Shown here one piece after another: positions 1 to 8,210 of a DNA stretch of 50,376 nucleotides (positions within the stretch are counted from its first letter, which is position 1; each line of letters starts with the position of its first letter). The position numbers and the translations under genes were made by a program. The notes under the pieces were generated by a model. The model was not told where the DNA came from, ran no database searches, and saw only the letters and a program-made list of their open reading frames with translations. This DNA comes from Pseudomonadota bacterium (GTDB lineage: Bacteria > Pseudomonadota > Alphaproteobacteria > Reyranellales > Reyranellaceae). The stretch spans positions 1 to 50,376 of the forward strand of contig JAIUOX010000025.1 of the NCBI GenBank assembly GCA_020160955.1. The letters are read 5' to 3'.

Positions 1-328
1 CCATCGCGCCGTGCATCGACAGGAACACCGCGTCGACCGGCAGCGCGGCCTTGAGGTCGGCGATGATCTCGTCGCGGAAGCCCTCGTAGACCTTCTTCAC
101 GGTCCGGCCGGCCGGCTGGGCGAAGGCGCACAGGCTCTCGACGACCTGCCAGCCCTTGGCCTCGGCGCGGCCGCGCCACACCGCCAGCGGCGCGCCGAAC
201 ATCGGCACGTTCTTGCCGTAGCTGGCCTTGCGGAACAGGCAGGTCTCCTCGAACAGCTGGTGCCCGGTCGGGATCGAGGCGAAGGTGTTGGTCTCGGTGC
301 CGAGACAGGCGGTGAAGATCTTTTTCAT
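1..328 (-). CDS. M81 family metallopeptidase (MlrC-like), N-terminal part
   Basis: The minus-strand frame opens at the ATG at 328 and runs off the left edge, so only about the first 109 residues are present. The protein starts MKKIFTACLGTETNTFASIP and continues to a stretch ending FLSMHGAM. The GTETNTF start and the SMHGAM stretch are typical of the M81 family (MlrC, microcystinase C), zinc peptidases that cleave small linear or cyclic peptides. Only the family's N-terminal domain is visible, so metal ligands further on cannot be judged. It is divergent from the methyltransferase at 370 with a 41-bp gap. Confidence 0.8.
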   Translation of the reverse strand, partial: MKKIFTACLGTETNTFASIPTGHQLFEETCLFRKASYGKNVPMFGAPLAVWRGRAEAKGWQVVESLCAFAQPAGRTVKKVYEGFRDEIIADLKAALPVDAVFLSMHGAM

Positions 329-369
329 GCCGCGATCCTAGAGCATGTTGGGCGCCCGGGGAGGATGAA

Positions 370-1197
370 ATGAGCGAAGCTGCCTTGTCCGCCGTGCCGC
401 TCTATCGCCACGTCGACCGCGTCGCCCGCGGGCTCGCCGCGCAGGGCATCGGGCCGGGCGCCGCGATCCCGCCCGAGGCGCTGTTCGGCCTCGACCAGTG
501 GCACTACCACGGCATCGACGCGATCGCGGCCGCCGCGCGCTTCCTCGGCCTGGGGCGCGACAGCCGCGTGATCGACATCGGCTCGGGCGTCGGCGGTCCG
601 GCGCGCTTTCTCGCCCACACCACCGGGTGCCATGTCACCGCCATCGAACTGCAGCGCGACCTGCACGAGGTCGCCGTCGACCTGACGCGGCGCTCGGGTC
701 TCGCGGCGCGGGTCGAGCACGTCTGCGGCGACGCGCTGGCCGTCGAGTTGCCGCCGCGGGCGTTCGACGCGGCGATCGGCTTCCTCGCGATCGTGCACAT
801 CCCGAACCGGCCGCGGCTCCTGCGGCGGCTGCACGCGGCGCTGAAGCCGGGCGGCGGACTCTACATCGAGGACCTGGCCGAGCGCGCGCCGTTCTCGCCG
901 GCCGACCGGCAGGCCCTCCTGACCTACGTGCACGGCGTCAGTGTCACGACGATCGACGCCTACGCCGCCGACCTGCGCGCCGCGGGCTTCGGCGATGTCG
1001 TCGCCACCGACCTGACGCCGGACTGGATGCCGTTCGCGGCCGAGCGGCTGGCGGCGTGGCGGGCCGACCGGGCGGCGATCGCGGCCCGCCAGGGCGAGGG
1101 GGCCTGGGCGGCGCAGGAGGAGTTCTACGCGGCGATCGACCGGCTCTACCGCGGCGGCAGCCTGGGCGGGGTGCGGCTCACGGCCAGAGCGGCCTAG
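370..1197 (+). CDS. class I SAM-dependent methyltransferase
   Basis: A 275-residue Rossmann-fold methyltransferase. Motif I is visible as VIDIGSGVGG at about residues 67-76. An acidic residue follows in AIELQRD, and a motif-IV-like stretch reads FDAAIGFLAIVHIP. The layout recalls sarcosine/dimethylglycine or ubiquinone/sterol-type small-molecule methyltransferases, but the substrate cannot be named from sequence. The ATG at 370 has a strong upstream GGGGAGGA ribosome site. The stop codon overlaps, on opposite strands, the stop of the convergent acyl-CoA dehydrogenase gene; the two share 4 bp (ctag). Confidence 0.85.
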   Translation: MSEAALSAVPLYRHVDRVARGLAAQGIGPGAAIPPEALFGLDQWHYHGIDAIAAAARFLGLGRDSRVIDIGSGVGGPARFLAHTTGCHVTAIELQRDLHEVAVDLTRRSGLAARVEHVCGDALAVELPPRAFDAAIGFLAIVHIPNRPRLLRRLHAALKPGGGLYIEDLAERAPFSPADRQALLTYVHGVSVTTIDAYAADLRAAGFGDVVATDLTPDWMPFAAERLAAWRADRAAIAARQGEGAWAAQEEFYAAIDRLYRGGSLGGVRLTARAA

Positions 1198-2819
1198 GCG
1201 GCCAGGGCGCGGTCCACCAGCGGCTGCTCGGCGGCGCCAAGGTCGGCGGCGCCGTACTGGCCGAACCGGGTGCCGCCCAGCCGCGTGTCGCCGTACAGCG
1301 CGGCGAAGGGCGAACCGGCCTCGGCCAGCGCCGCGACGGCGGCGATGCGGGCCAGCCCCTCGCACAGGAAGCGGGCGCGGCGCTCGGCCTCGCCAGAGCG
1401 CAGCACCCGGGCCAGCGTGTCGGCCAGCGGGCGCACGTCGAAGGCCGGCGCGGCGGTCTTCGCCAGCGCCTGCACCGTCGCCATCGCGGCCTCCGGATCG
1501 CGCCCGGCGGCGCGCAGCACGTCGAGCGCCATGACGTTGCCCGAGCCTTCCCAGATCGCGTTGAGCGGCGATTCGCGGAAGTAGCGCGCCATCGCCAGGT
1601 CCTCGGTGTAGCCGTTGCCGCCCAGGCACTCGAGCGACTCGTAGACCAGTTGCGGCGCGCTCTTGCACACCAGGTACTTGATGGCCGGCGTCAGCAGGCG
1701 GGCGTAGGCGGCCTCCGCCGGGTCGGTCGCGGCGCGCTCGAAGGCGCGGCACAGCCGGAACACCAGCGCGACCTCGGCCTCCAGTTCGAGCGCGAGGTCG
1801 GCGACCGTGGCGCGCATCGACGGCTGGTCGGCCAGCCGTCGCTGGAACACCGAGCGGTTGCGCACGTGATGGACCGCCTGGGTGAGCGCGATGCGGGCCT
1901 GGCCGGCCGAGGCGATGGCGCAGTCGAGCCGCGTCAGGTTCACCATCTCGATGATGGTGCGCACGCCCGCGCCCTCGGGCCCGATCCGCTCGGCCCAGGC
2001 GCCGTGGAACTCGACCTCGGACGAGGCATTCGACTTGTTGCCGAGCTTGTCCTTCAGTCGCTGGAAGCGCAGGGCGTTCTGCGAGCCGTCGGGCCGGTAG
2101 CGGGGCATCAGGTAGCAGGTCAGGCCGCCGTCCCCTTGCGCCAGCACGAGGAAGGCGTCGCACATCGGCGCCGACATGAACCACTTGTGGCCGGTGATCT
2201 CGACATGGTCGCCGCGGCCTGCCGCGCGCGTGATGTTGGCGCGCACGTCGGTGCCGCCCTGGCGCTCGGTCATGCCCATGCCGAGCGTCACGCCGTCCTT
2301 TCCCCACCACGGCAGCGGCCGCGGGTCGTAGGTGCGGGTCTGGATCTTGGGCAGCCACCGCGCCAGCACGTCGGGCTGGGCGCGGAGCGCGCCGACGCAG
2401 GCATGGGTCATGGTGACCGGGCACATGTGGCCGGCCTCGGCCTGGGTCGCGAGGTAGAGACGCGCGGCGCGGGTCGAGACCGGGCCGGCCGGGTCGCTGC
2501 CGTCGTGCGCCGAGGCGTGGATGCCGTGGCCGATGCTCCTGGCCATCAGCGCGTGGTAGGCGGGATGGAACTCGACGAAGTCGATGCGGTTGCCCTTGCC
2601 GTCCATGGTGCGCAGCCGCGGCGGGTTCTCGTTGGCCTGCCGCCCGAGATCGAGCGTCGCCGCCGCGCCGTAGTCGCGCCCGCAGGCGGCGAGGTCCGCG
2701 AGGTCGAGGCCGGCCCGTGTCGCCGCCTCGACCAGCGGCCGGTCGGCGGAGAACAGGTCGATGTCGCCGAACGCCGGCGACTGGTTGAACGAGGCGTCTT
2801 CGAGAAAGCCGGAGGACAT
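1194..2819 (-). CDS. aidB: AidB-like acyl-CoA dehydrogenase
   Basis: 541 residues from the ATG at 2819, the size of E. coli AidB. Family features seen are the N-terminal FNQSPAFGDIDLF segment, the flavin-binding ACAD core (TERQGGTDVRANITRA, then GHKWFMSAPMCDAFLVLAQ) and the C-terminal helical part with ECLGGNGYTED. AidB proteins are FAD-binding isovaleryl-CoA-dehydrogenase relatives linked to the alkylation response; the role here is inferred from family only. The open frame extends upstream to 2873, but that extension is translated palindromic repeat (SSRAQRGT), so I start at 2819. The repeat ends only a few bases before this ATG, so it forms the mRNA leader. Confidence 0.85.
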   Translation of the reverse strand: MSSGFLEDASFNQSPAFGDIDLFSADRPLVEAATRAGLDLADLAACGRDYGAAATLDLGRQANENPPRLRTMDGKGNRIDFVEFHPAYHALMARSIGHGIHASAHDGSDPAGPVSTRAARLYLATQAEAGHMCPVTMTHACVGALRAQPDVLARWLPKIQTRTYDPRPLPWWGKDGVTLGMGMTERQGGTDVRANITRAAGRGDHVEITGHKWFMSAPMCDAFLVLAQGDGGLTCYLMPRYRPDGSQNALRFQRLKDKLGNKSNASSEVEFHGAWAERIGPEGAGVRTIIEMVNLTRLDCAIASAGQARIALTQAVHHVRNRSVFQRRLADQPSMRATVADLALELEAEVALVFRLCRAFERAATDPAEAAYARLLTPAIKYLVCKSAPQLVYESLECLGGNGYTEDLAMARYFRESPLNAIWEGSGNVMALDVLRAAGRDPEAAMATVQALAKTAAPAFDVRPLADTLARVLRSGEAERRARFLCEGLARIAAVAALAEAGSPFAALYGDTRLGGTRFGQYGAADLGAAEQPLVDRALAA

Positions 2820-2825
2820 GGCGGG

Positions 2826-2935
2826 AAGGGTCCCTCGCTGCGCTCGGGATGACAAACCAAAAATGCCTGTCATCCCGACAACGAGACTGTCATCCCGACA
2901 ACAAGGCTGTCATCCCGAGCGCAGCGAGGGACCTT
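2826..2935. repeat. palindromic intergenic repeat, copy A (expanded)
   Basis: Inverted repeat with outer arms GGTCCCTCGCTGCGCTCGGG and the reverse complement of that. It is the same family as the copies at 18311, 25571, 31393 and 44994. This copy is longer because its centre carries a 20-bp unit beginning CTGTCATCCCGACAAC at 2867-2886 and 2887-2906, with a third partial unit at 2907. It lies between the aidB start and the end of the ABC ATPase gene. Confidence 0.85.
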
Positions 2936-2947
2936 TCGCGGCGACTG

Positions 2948-4576
2948 CTACGCCGCAAACTTCCCGAACTCCCATTCGCGGCCGGGGGCGGCGGCGAACA
3001 GGGCCTTGGTGTAGTCGTCGCGCGGGCTGCCGAACACCTGGGCGGCCGGGCCGTACTCGACGACGCGGCCCTTGCTCATGACGGCGACGTAGTCGCAGAT
3101 CTGGGCGGCGACGCGCAGGTCGTGGGTGATGAACAGCACCGCGAGGTTGAGCCGCTGGCGGATCTCGTCCAGCAGTTCCAGCACCTGCTTCTGCACCGAC
3201 ACGTCGAGCGCCGACACCGCCTCGTCGGCGATCAGCAGCTCGGGCTCCATGGCGAGCGCGCGGGCGATGCAGATGCGCTGGCGCTGGCCGCCCGAGAACT
3301 GGTGCGGGTAGCGGTCGAGGGCGTTGGGATCGAGCCGCACCGTCTCCATCAGCTTGCGCGCGCGGGCCATCGCCTCGTCGCGCGGCAGGCCGAAATTCAT
3401 CGGTCCCTCGATGATGAATTCGCCCACGGTGATGCGCGGGTTCATCGAGCGGTAGGGGTCCTGGAAGACGATCTGGACGCGGCGGCGATGCGGCCGCAGC
3501 TTGCCCGCCGGCATGGTCGCGATGTCGGTGTCGCCGAGCAGGACCTTGCCCTCGCTGGGATCGATCAGGCGGGCGATGCAGCGCGCCACCGTCGACTTGC
3601 CCGAGCCGGACTCGCCCACGATGCCCAGCGTCTCGCCGCGGCGGATCTCGAGGTCGACGTCGACCGCCGCCTTGACCACGCGCGCCTTCTGGAAGAAGCC
3701 GGACGAGGTGTAGTTCTTGCCGAGCTTCTCGGTCCGCAGCACGGCCACGGTGTCGCGCTGCTCGCCGCGGTGCCGCGGGTGGATCGACGGCACCGACGAG
3801 ATCAGCATCTTGGTGTAGGCCTGCTCCGGCCGCGACAGGATCTGCTCGGTCGGCCCCATCTCGACCAGCTCGCCCCAGCGCAGCACGGCGACGCGGTGGG
3901 CGATCTCGGCGACCACGCCGAAGTCGTGGGTGATGAACAGCACGCCGGTGCCCTGGCTTTCCTGCAGCTCGGCGACCAGCTTCAGGATCTCGGCCTGGGT
4001 GGTGACGTCCAGCGCGGTGGTCGGCTCGTCGGCGATCAGCAGGACGGGATCGAGCACCAGCGCCATGGCGATCATGATGCGCTGGCGCTGGCCGCCCGAC
4101 AGCTGGTGCGGGTACGACGCGTAGATGCGCTCGGGATCGGGCAGCTTCACGCGGCCGAGGATCGCCAGGATCTTGGCCCGCCGCGCCGCGGCATCGAGCT
4201 TGGTGTGGGTGCTCAGGACCTCGTCGATCTGCTCGCCGCAGGTCATGACCGGGTTCAGCGCGGTCATCGGCTCCTGGAAGATCATCGACATGCGCGTGCA
4301 GCGCAGCTCGCGCAGCCGGTCCTCGCTGGCGGTCAGCACGTTCTCGCCCTCGAGCAGGATCTCGCCCGAATCGGGCTTCAGCGCCTTGGCCAGCAGGCCC
4401 ATCACCGTGAAGGCGATCACCGACTTGCCCGAGCCGGACTCGCCCACCAGGCAGACGATCTCGCCGGGATTGACCGTGAAGCTGACTTTCTCGACCGCGT
4501 GCACCCGGTCGCCGCCCTTGGGCAGGCGGACCGACAGGTTGCGGACTTCGAGGACGGGTTTCTTCGCTTCGCTCAT
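2948..4576 (-). CDS. fused dipeptide-type ABC transporter ATP-binding protein (DppD-DppF fusion)
   Basis: 542 residues with two complete ABC cassettes. Each has a Walker A GESGSGKS (about residues 44-51 and 320-327), a signature LSGGQRQR or FSGGQRQR, and a Walker B ending IADEP or IADEA. The oligopeptide/dipeptide C-terminal extension follows each cassette. It energises import through the two permeases encoded just upstream on the same strand, with a 16-nt gap to the nearer one. Fusion of the two ATPases into one chain is also known from GsiA and YejF. It is the last gene of the operon, and a palindromic repeat follows the stop. Confidence 0.93.
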   Translation of the reverse strand: MSEAKKPVLEVRNLSVRLPKGGDRVHAVEKVSFTVNPGEIVCLVGESGSGKSVIAFTVMGLLAKALKPDSGEILLEGENVLTASEDRLRELRCTRMSMIFQEPMTALNPVMTCGEQIDEVLSTHTKLDAAARRAKILAILGRVKLPDPERIYASYPHQLSGGQRQRIMIAMALVLDPVLLIADEPTTALDVTTQAEILKLVAELQESQGTGVLFITHDFGVVAEIAHRVAVLRWGELVEMGPTEQILSRPEQAYTKMLISSVPSIHPRHRGEQRDTVAVLRTEKLGKNYTSSGFFQKARVVKAAVDVDLEIRRGETLGIVGESGSGKSTVARCIARLIDPSEGKVLLGDTDIATMPAGKLRPHRRRVQIVFQDPYRSMNPRITVGEFIIEGPMNFGLPRDEAMARARKLMETVRLDPNALDRYPHQFSGGQRQRICIARALAMEPELLIADEAVSALDVSVQKQVLELLDEIRQRLNLAVLFITHDLRVAAQICDYVAVMSKGRVVEYGPAAQVFGSPRDDYTKALFAAAPGREWEFGKFAA

Positions 4577-4592
4577 CGGTACACCGGACGCA

Positions 4593-5528
4593 TCAGACTT
4601 TCTTACTCATCTTCGGATCGAGCGTGTCGCGCAGGCCGTCGCCCATGATGTTGATGGCCAGCACGGTCAGCGCGAGGAAGATGCCCGGGTAGAAGATGTT
4701 GTGCGGGAACACGCGGAACAGCGTGCGGCCCTCGGCCATGATGTTGCCCCAGCTCGGGATCTCCGGCGGGATGCCGATGCCGAGGAACGACAGGGCGGCC
4801 TCGACGAGGATCGCCGAGGCGGCGAGGAAGGTGCCCTGCACGATCAGCGGCGCCACCGTGTTGGGCAGGATGTGGCGGAACATCAGCACCCAGGTCGGCG
4901 TGCCGACCGAGATGGCGCCCTCGACGTAGGGCTCCTCGCGGACGCTGAGCACGATCGAGCGCACGAGGCGCACGACGCGCGGCACGTCGGGGACGACGAT
5001 GGCGAAGATCACGGTGACCAGGCCGGCGCGCCAGATCGAGACCAGCGCGATCGCCAGCAGGATGCCGGGAATCGCCATCAGGCCGTCCATGATGCGCATG
5101 ATGAAGCCGTCGGCCCATCTTATGTAGCCGGAGACCAGGCCGATCACGACGCCCACCGCGACGGCGATGATCGCCACGAACACGCCGACCGCCAGCGACA
5201 CGCGGGTGCCGTAGATGACGCGGCTGTAGACGTCACGGCCGAGGCTGTCGGTGCCCATGATGGCGACGCGCTTGACCGTGGTGCCGTCGTCGAGGCGCAT
5301 CGTGATCTCGGTGCCCGGCTTCTTGTTGCGGGCCGCCGGGTCGATGCGGGTCGGATCGACGGTGCCGAGGAACGGCGCGAGGATCGCGATCACCAGCATC
5401 ACCAGCAGGATGAAGCCGCCGACGATGACGTTCGGATTGCGCAGCGCCACCCGCCACAGGCTGCGGCGCTTGGTCGAGGCCGCCGCGATCGAGGCGGAAT
5501 CGACGATTTCTTCGGACGCGACGGTCAA
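4593..5528 (-). CDS. ABC transporter permease, DppC/OppC type
   Basis: 311 residues from a TTG start at 5528 that overlaps the stop of the upstream permease in ATTGA; GAGG lies about 7 nt before it. No ATG is available close by, so translational coupling through TTG is the best fit. It has a cytoplasmic N-terminus, a first membrane helix (VIVGGFILLVMLVIAILAPF) and a periplasmic loop. The BPD_transp_1 core follows with the EAA loop near EGAISVGTPTWVLMFRHILP and ends DGLRDTLDPKM, all standard for DppC. Confidence 0.9.
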   Translation of the reverse strand: MTVASEEIVDSASIAAASTKRRSLWRVALRNPNVIVGGFILLVMLVIAILAPFLGTVDPTRIDPAARNKKPGTEITMRLDDGTTVKRVAIMGTDSLGRDVYSRVIYGTRVSLAVGVFVAIIAVAVGVVIGLVSGYIRWADGFIMRIMDGLMAIPGILLAIALVSIWRAGLVTVIFAIVVPDVPRVVRLVRSIVLSVREEPYVEGAISVGTPTWVLMFRHILPNTVAPLIVQGTFLAASAILVEAALSFLGIGIPPEIPSWGNIMAEGRTLFRVFPHNIFYPGIFLALTVLAINIMGDGLRDTLDPKMSKKV

Positions 5529-6466
5529 TAGCGGATCCTCGGATCGAACAGGGTGTAGCTGATGTCGATCAGCAGGTTGACGACCACGTAGACCACCGAG
5601 AACATCAGGATGACGGTCTGGATGGTCGGGAAGTCGCGGCTGAGCACCGCTTCGACCGTGAGGCGGCCGAGGCCCGGCAGGCCGAACACGCTCTCGGTCA
5701 CCACGGCGCCGCCGATCAGGATGGCGATGCCGAGGCCGATCACGGTCAGGATCGGCACCGCGGCGTTGCGCAGCGCGTGCCGCATCAGCACGACACGGTT
5801 CGAGAGGCCCTTGGCACGGGCGGTGCGGATGTAGTCCTCGTTCAGCACCTCGAGCACCGAGGCGCGGGTGATGCGCGAGATCAGGGCGATGAAGCCGACC
5901 GACAGGGTGAGCGACGGCAGCACCATGCGCTCGAGGAACTGCCAGAAGTTGACGCCGATGCGGACGTAGCCCTGCACCGGCAGCCAGCCGAGCTCGATGG
6001 CGAACACGTAGATCAGGCAATAGCCGATCACGAATCCGGGCACCGAGAAGCCCAGCACCGAGAAGCCCATGACGACGCGGTCGAAGACCGAGCCCTGGCG
6101 GTAGGCGGCCATCACGCCGATCGGCACCGAGACCATCACGGCGAAGATCAGGGTGCAGGTCGCCAGCGCGAGCGTCGGCTCGATGCGCTGGGCGATCAGC
6201 TCGGCCACGGTCTTCTTGAAGAAGAAGCTCTCGCCGAAATTGCCCTGCAGGACGTTGCCGATCCAGATCAGGAACTGCGTCCAGATCGGCTCGTTGAGGC
6301 CGAGCTTGGCGCGGATGTCGGCGATCTGGTCGGACGTGGCGTTGTCGCCGGCGATGACCGCCGCGGGATCGCCGGGCGTCAGCCGCAGCATGAGAAAGAC
6401 GAAGACCGCCACCACCGCGAGAACGGGGATGATGGAGACCAGGCGACGGGCGATGAAGTCGAGCAT
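5525..6466 (-). CDS. ABC transporter permease, DppB/OppB type
   Basis: 313 residues. The ATG at 6466 is preceded by AGGAG at ideal spacing, so it is preferred over a possible start 18 nt upstream. The DppB hallmarks are the N-terminal helix MLDFIARRLVSIIPVLAVV followed by RLTPGDPA, the EAA loop EDYIRTARAKGLSNRVVLMR and the C-terminus ISYTLFDPRIRY. It forms the heterodimeric channel with the DppC-type protein, whose start overlaps this stop. Confidence 0.92.
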   Translation of the reverse strand: MLDFIARRLVSIIPVLAVVAVFVFLMLRLTPGDPAAVIAGDNATSDQIADIRAKLGLNEPIWTQFLIWIGNVLQGNFGESFFFKKTVAELIAQRIEPTLALATCTLIFAVMVSVPIGVMAAYRQGSVFDRVVMGFSVLGFSVPGFVIGYCLIYVFAIELGWLPVQGYVRIGVNFWQFLERMVLPSLTLSVGFIALISRITRASVLEVLNEDYIRTARAKGLSNRVVLMRHALRNAAVPILTVIGLGIAILIGGAVVTESVFGLPGLGRLTVEAVLSRDFPTIQTVILMFSVVYVVVNLLIDISYTLFDPRIRY

Positions 6467-6484
6467 TGTACTCCTGTCGATCAC

Positions 6485-6544
6485 CCCGGGCGGGAGGAAC
6501 AGGTCCCCGCCCGGGTGGGCACCGAGGCCGCGCGGCTGCGCGGC
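6485..6544 (-). other. two strong intercistronic hairpins after the binding-protein gene
   Basis: Just after the stop of the binding-protein gene are two perfect inverted repeats: a 7-bp stem at 6527-6544 (GCCGCGC/GCGCGGC, 4-nt loop) and a 10-bp stem at 6485-6515 (CCCGGGCGGG/CCCGCCCGGG, 11-nt loop). There is no T-run, so they look like mRNA 3'-stabilising or partial-termination structures. Such structures often keep binding-protein mRNA more abundant than permease mRNA. Confidence 0.6.
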
Positions 6545-6551
6545 GCCGGCG

Positions 6552-8132
6552 TCACTTCTTCTCGATGTTCCACATCACCGGCACGGGGGCCTTCAGCCAG
6601 CCCGTCACGGTGCCGCGCGCGGCGCCCGGGCCGTACCACTGGCCGACCCAGCCGTACTGGGCGGTCTCGATGGCGCGGTTCTGCACCGCCTTGGCGAGCG
6701 CCTTGGACTTCGCCGGATCGGTTTCCTTGGCGTAGGCGTCGCGCAGCTTCTCCATCTCCGGATCGGTCGGCCAGCCGAACCACGCCTTGTCGCCGTTCGC
6801 CACCATGTAGGAGGTCGAGATCGGGTTCAGGATGTCGGCCGCCACGGAGAAGGTGTGGAAGATGTTCCAGCCGCCCTGGTTGGCCGGCTCCTTCTTGGTG
6901 CGACGGGTCACGACCGTCTGCCAGTCCATCGACTGCATGTCGACCTTGAAGCCGCCCTGCTCGAGCAGCGCCTTGGTGACCGGCGCCATGTTGGTCAGCA
7001 CCGGCAGCGTCGTCGACTGCATCAGCACGATCGGCGTGCCGTCGTAGCCGGCTTCCTTGAGCAGCGCCTTGGCCTTCTCGAAGTCCGGCTTGACCAGCAG
7101 GCCGCCCGGCACGTCGAACGCGTTGGGCGTGCCGCAGATGAAGGCGGCGGTGCAGACCTTGTAGAACTCCGGCTCGCCGACCGTCGCCTTGAGGTAGTCC
7201 TCCTGGCGGATCGTCAGCATCGCGGCCTGGCGGATCTTGGGGTTGTCGAACGGCTTCACGAGGTGGTTGAAGCGGTAGATGAACTGGTGACCCAGCGGGT
7301 TCCAGTCGACCAGCTGGACGCTCTTCTCCTTGCGCAGCACCGGGATCAGGTCGTGCGGCGGCTGCTCGATCAGGTCGATCTCGCCGGCGATCAGCGCGTT
7401 CACCTGCTGCTGCGGGTCCGGCATCTCGATGATCTCGACGCGGTCGACCTTGGCGACCTTGCCGCCGGCCAGGCCCGAGGGCGCCTCGCTGCGCGGCTTG
7501 TACTTCGGGTTCTTGGCGTAGACGTGCCGCTCGCCCGGCTTGGACTCGGCGTTGACGTAGATGAAGGGGCCCGAGCCGACCTGGCTGTCGATCTGCTTGA
7601 ACGGGTCGGTGTCGGCGACCTTCTTCGGCATCATGAACGGTACCTGGGACGACGGCTTGCCGAACGAATCGAGCACCAGGCCGTACGGCTCCTTGAGCAC
7701 CATCTGGAAGGTCTTGCCGTCGACCGCCTTGAACTCCTTCACGAAGTCCAGGAGCTTCTGGCCCATCGCGTCGCGCGCGCCCCAGCGCTTCAGCGAGGCG
7801 ATGCAGTCCTCCGAGGTCACCGGCTGGCCGTCGTGCCACTCGAGGCCGTCGCGCAGCGTGAAGGTCCACACCGTCTTGTCGGGCGACACTTCGTACTTGT
7901 CGACCATCTGCGGCTGCACGACGTTGTTGGCGTCGGTCGCGAACAGCGTGTCGTAGATCAGGTAGCCGTGGTTGCGGGTGACGTAGGCCGTCGTCCAGAT
8001 CGGATCGAGGATCGTCAGGTTGCCGTTCTGCACGAACTTCAGGGTCTTGCCCTGGGCCAGCACCGGCGCGCTGCCCGCCGCCAGGATCGCGCCGGCGGCC
8101 ATCGCCGCGAGCGTCCGTCGCATGATCTTCAT
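6552..8132 (-). CDS. ABC transporter substrate-binding protein, family 5 (paralogue 1)
   Basis: 526 residues with a Sec signal peptide (basic MKIMRR, hydrophobic core, cleavage near VLAQ at residue 27). The mature part is a family 5 extracellular solute-binding protein. Visible landmarks are LDPIWTTAYVTRNHGYLIYD near the start, WTFTLRDGLEWHDGQPVTSED at about residues 85-105 and the lobe II region with DMQSMDWQTVVTRRTKKEP. The family carries peptides, opines, nickel or other solutes; the ligand here is unknown. The ATG at 8132 has AGGGGG upstream. It is closely related to the neighbouring paralogue at 8211-9797, from which it probably arose by duplication. Confidence 0.92.
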   Translation of the reverse strand: MKIMRRTLAAMAAGAILAAGSAPVLAQGKTLKFVQNGNLTILDPIWTTAYVTRNHGYLIYDTLFATDANNVVQPQMVDKYEVSPDKTVWTFTLRDGLEWHDGQPVTSEDCIASLKRWGARDAMGQKLLDFVKEFKAVDGKTFQMVLKEPYGLVLDSFGKPSSQVPFMMPKKVADTDPFKQIDSQVGSGPFIYVNAESKPGERHVYAKNPKYKPRSEAPSGLAGGKVAKVDRVEIIEMPDPQQQVNALIAGEIDLIEQPPHDLIPVLRKEKSVQLVDWNPLGHQFIYRFNHLVKPFDNPKIRQAAMLTIRQEDYLKATVGEPEFYKVCTAAFICGTPNAFDVPGGLLVKPDFEKAKALLKEAGYDGTPIVLMQSTTLPVLTNMAPVTKALLEQGGFKVDMQSMDWQTVVTRRTKKEPANQGGWNIFHTFSVAADILNPISTSYMVANGDKAWFGWPTDPEMEKLRDAYAKETDPAKSKALAKAVQNRAIETAQYGWVGQWYGPGAARGTVTGWLKAPVPVMWNIEKK

Positions 8133-8164
8133 CGTTAACCCCCTCTGCTTGTCTTCATGAGCGT

Positions 8165-8198
8165 CCGCGGCAGGACGGCCCCCGCCATCCCGCCGCGG
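8165..8198 (-). other. intercistronic hairpin between the two binding-protein genes
   Basis: A perfect 7-bp stem (CCGCGGC/GCCGCGG) with a 20-nt internal segment, located 13 nt past the stop of the upstream binding-protein gene. No T-run follows. It resembles the hairpins after the second binding-protein gene and may protect the mRNA end or reduce read-through. Confidence 0.45.
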
Positions 8199-8210
8199 CG
8201 CCTTTCTCCA

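Noticed and set aside
1194..1197. Overlapping antiparallel stop codons of the methyltransferase and aidB genes
   Set aside because: The ctag overlap is common in compact genomes and implies nothing special.
325..2852. Very long open frames antisense to real genes (for example 325-2424 minus and 498-2852 plus)
   Set aside because: Their translations are Arg/Ala/Pro-rich without domains, a known side effect of high GC with G/C-ending codons. The opposite frames hold clear families.
2826..2935. Tandem 20-bp units considered as a CRISPR array
   Set aside because: Only two and a half units without unique spacers, inside a known dispersed palindrome; no cas genes anywhere in the window.
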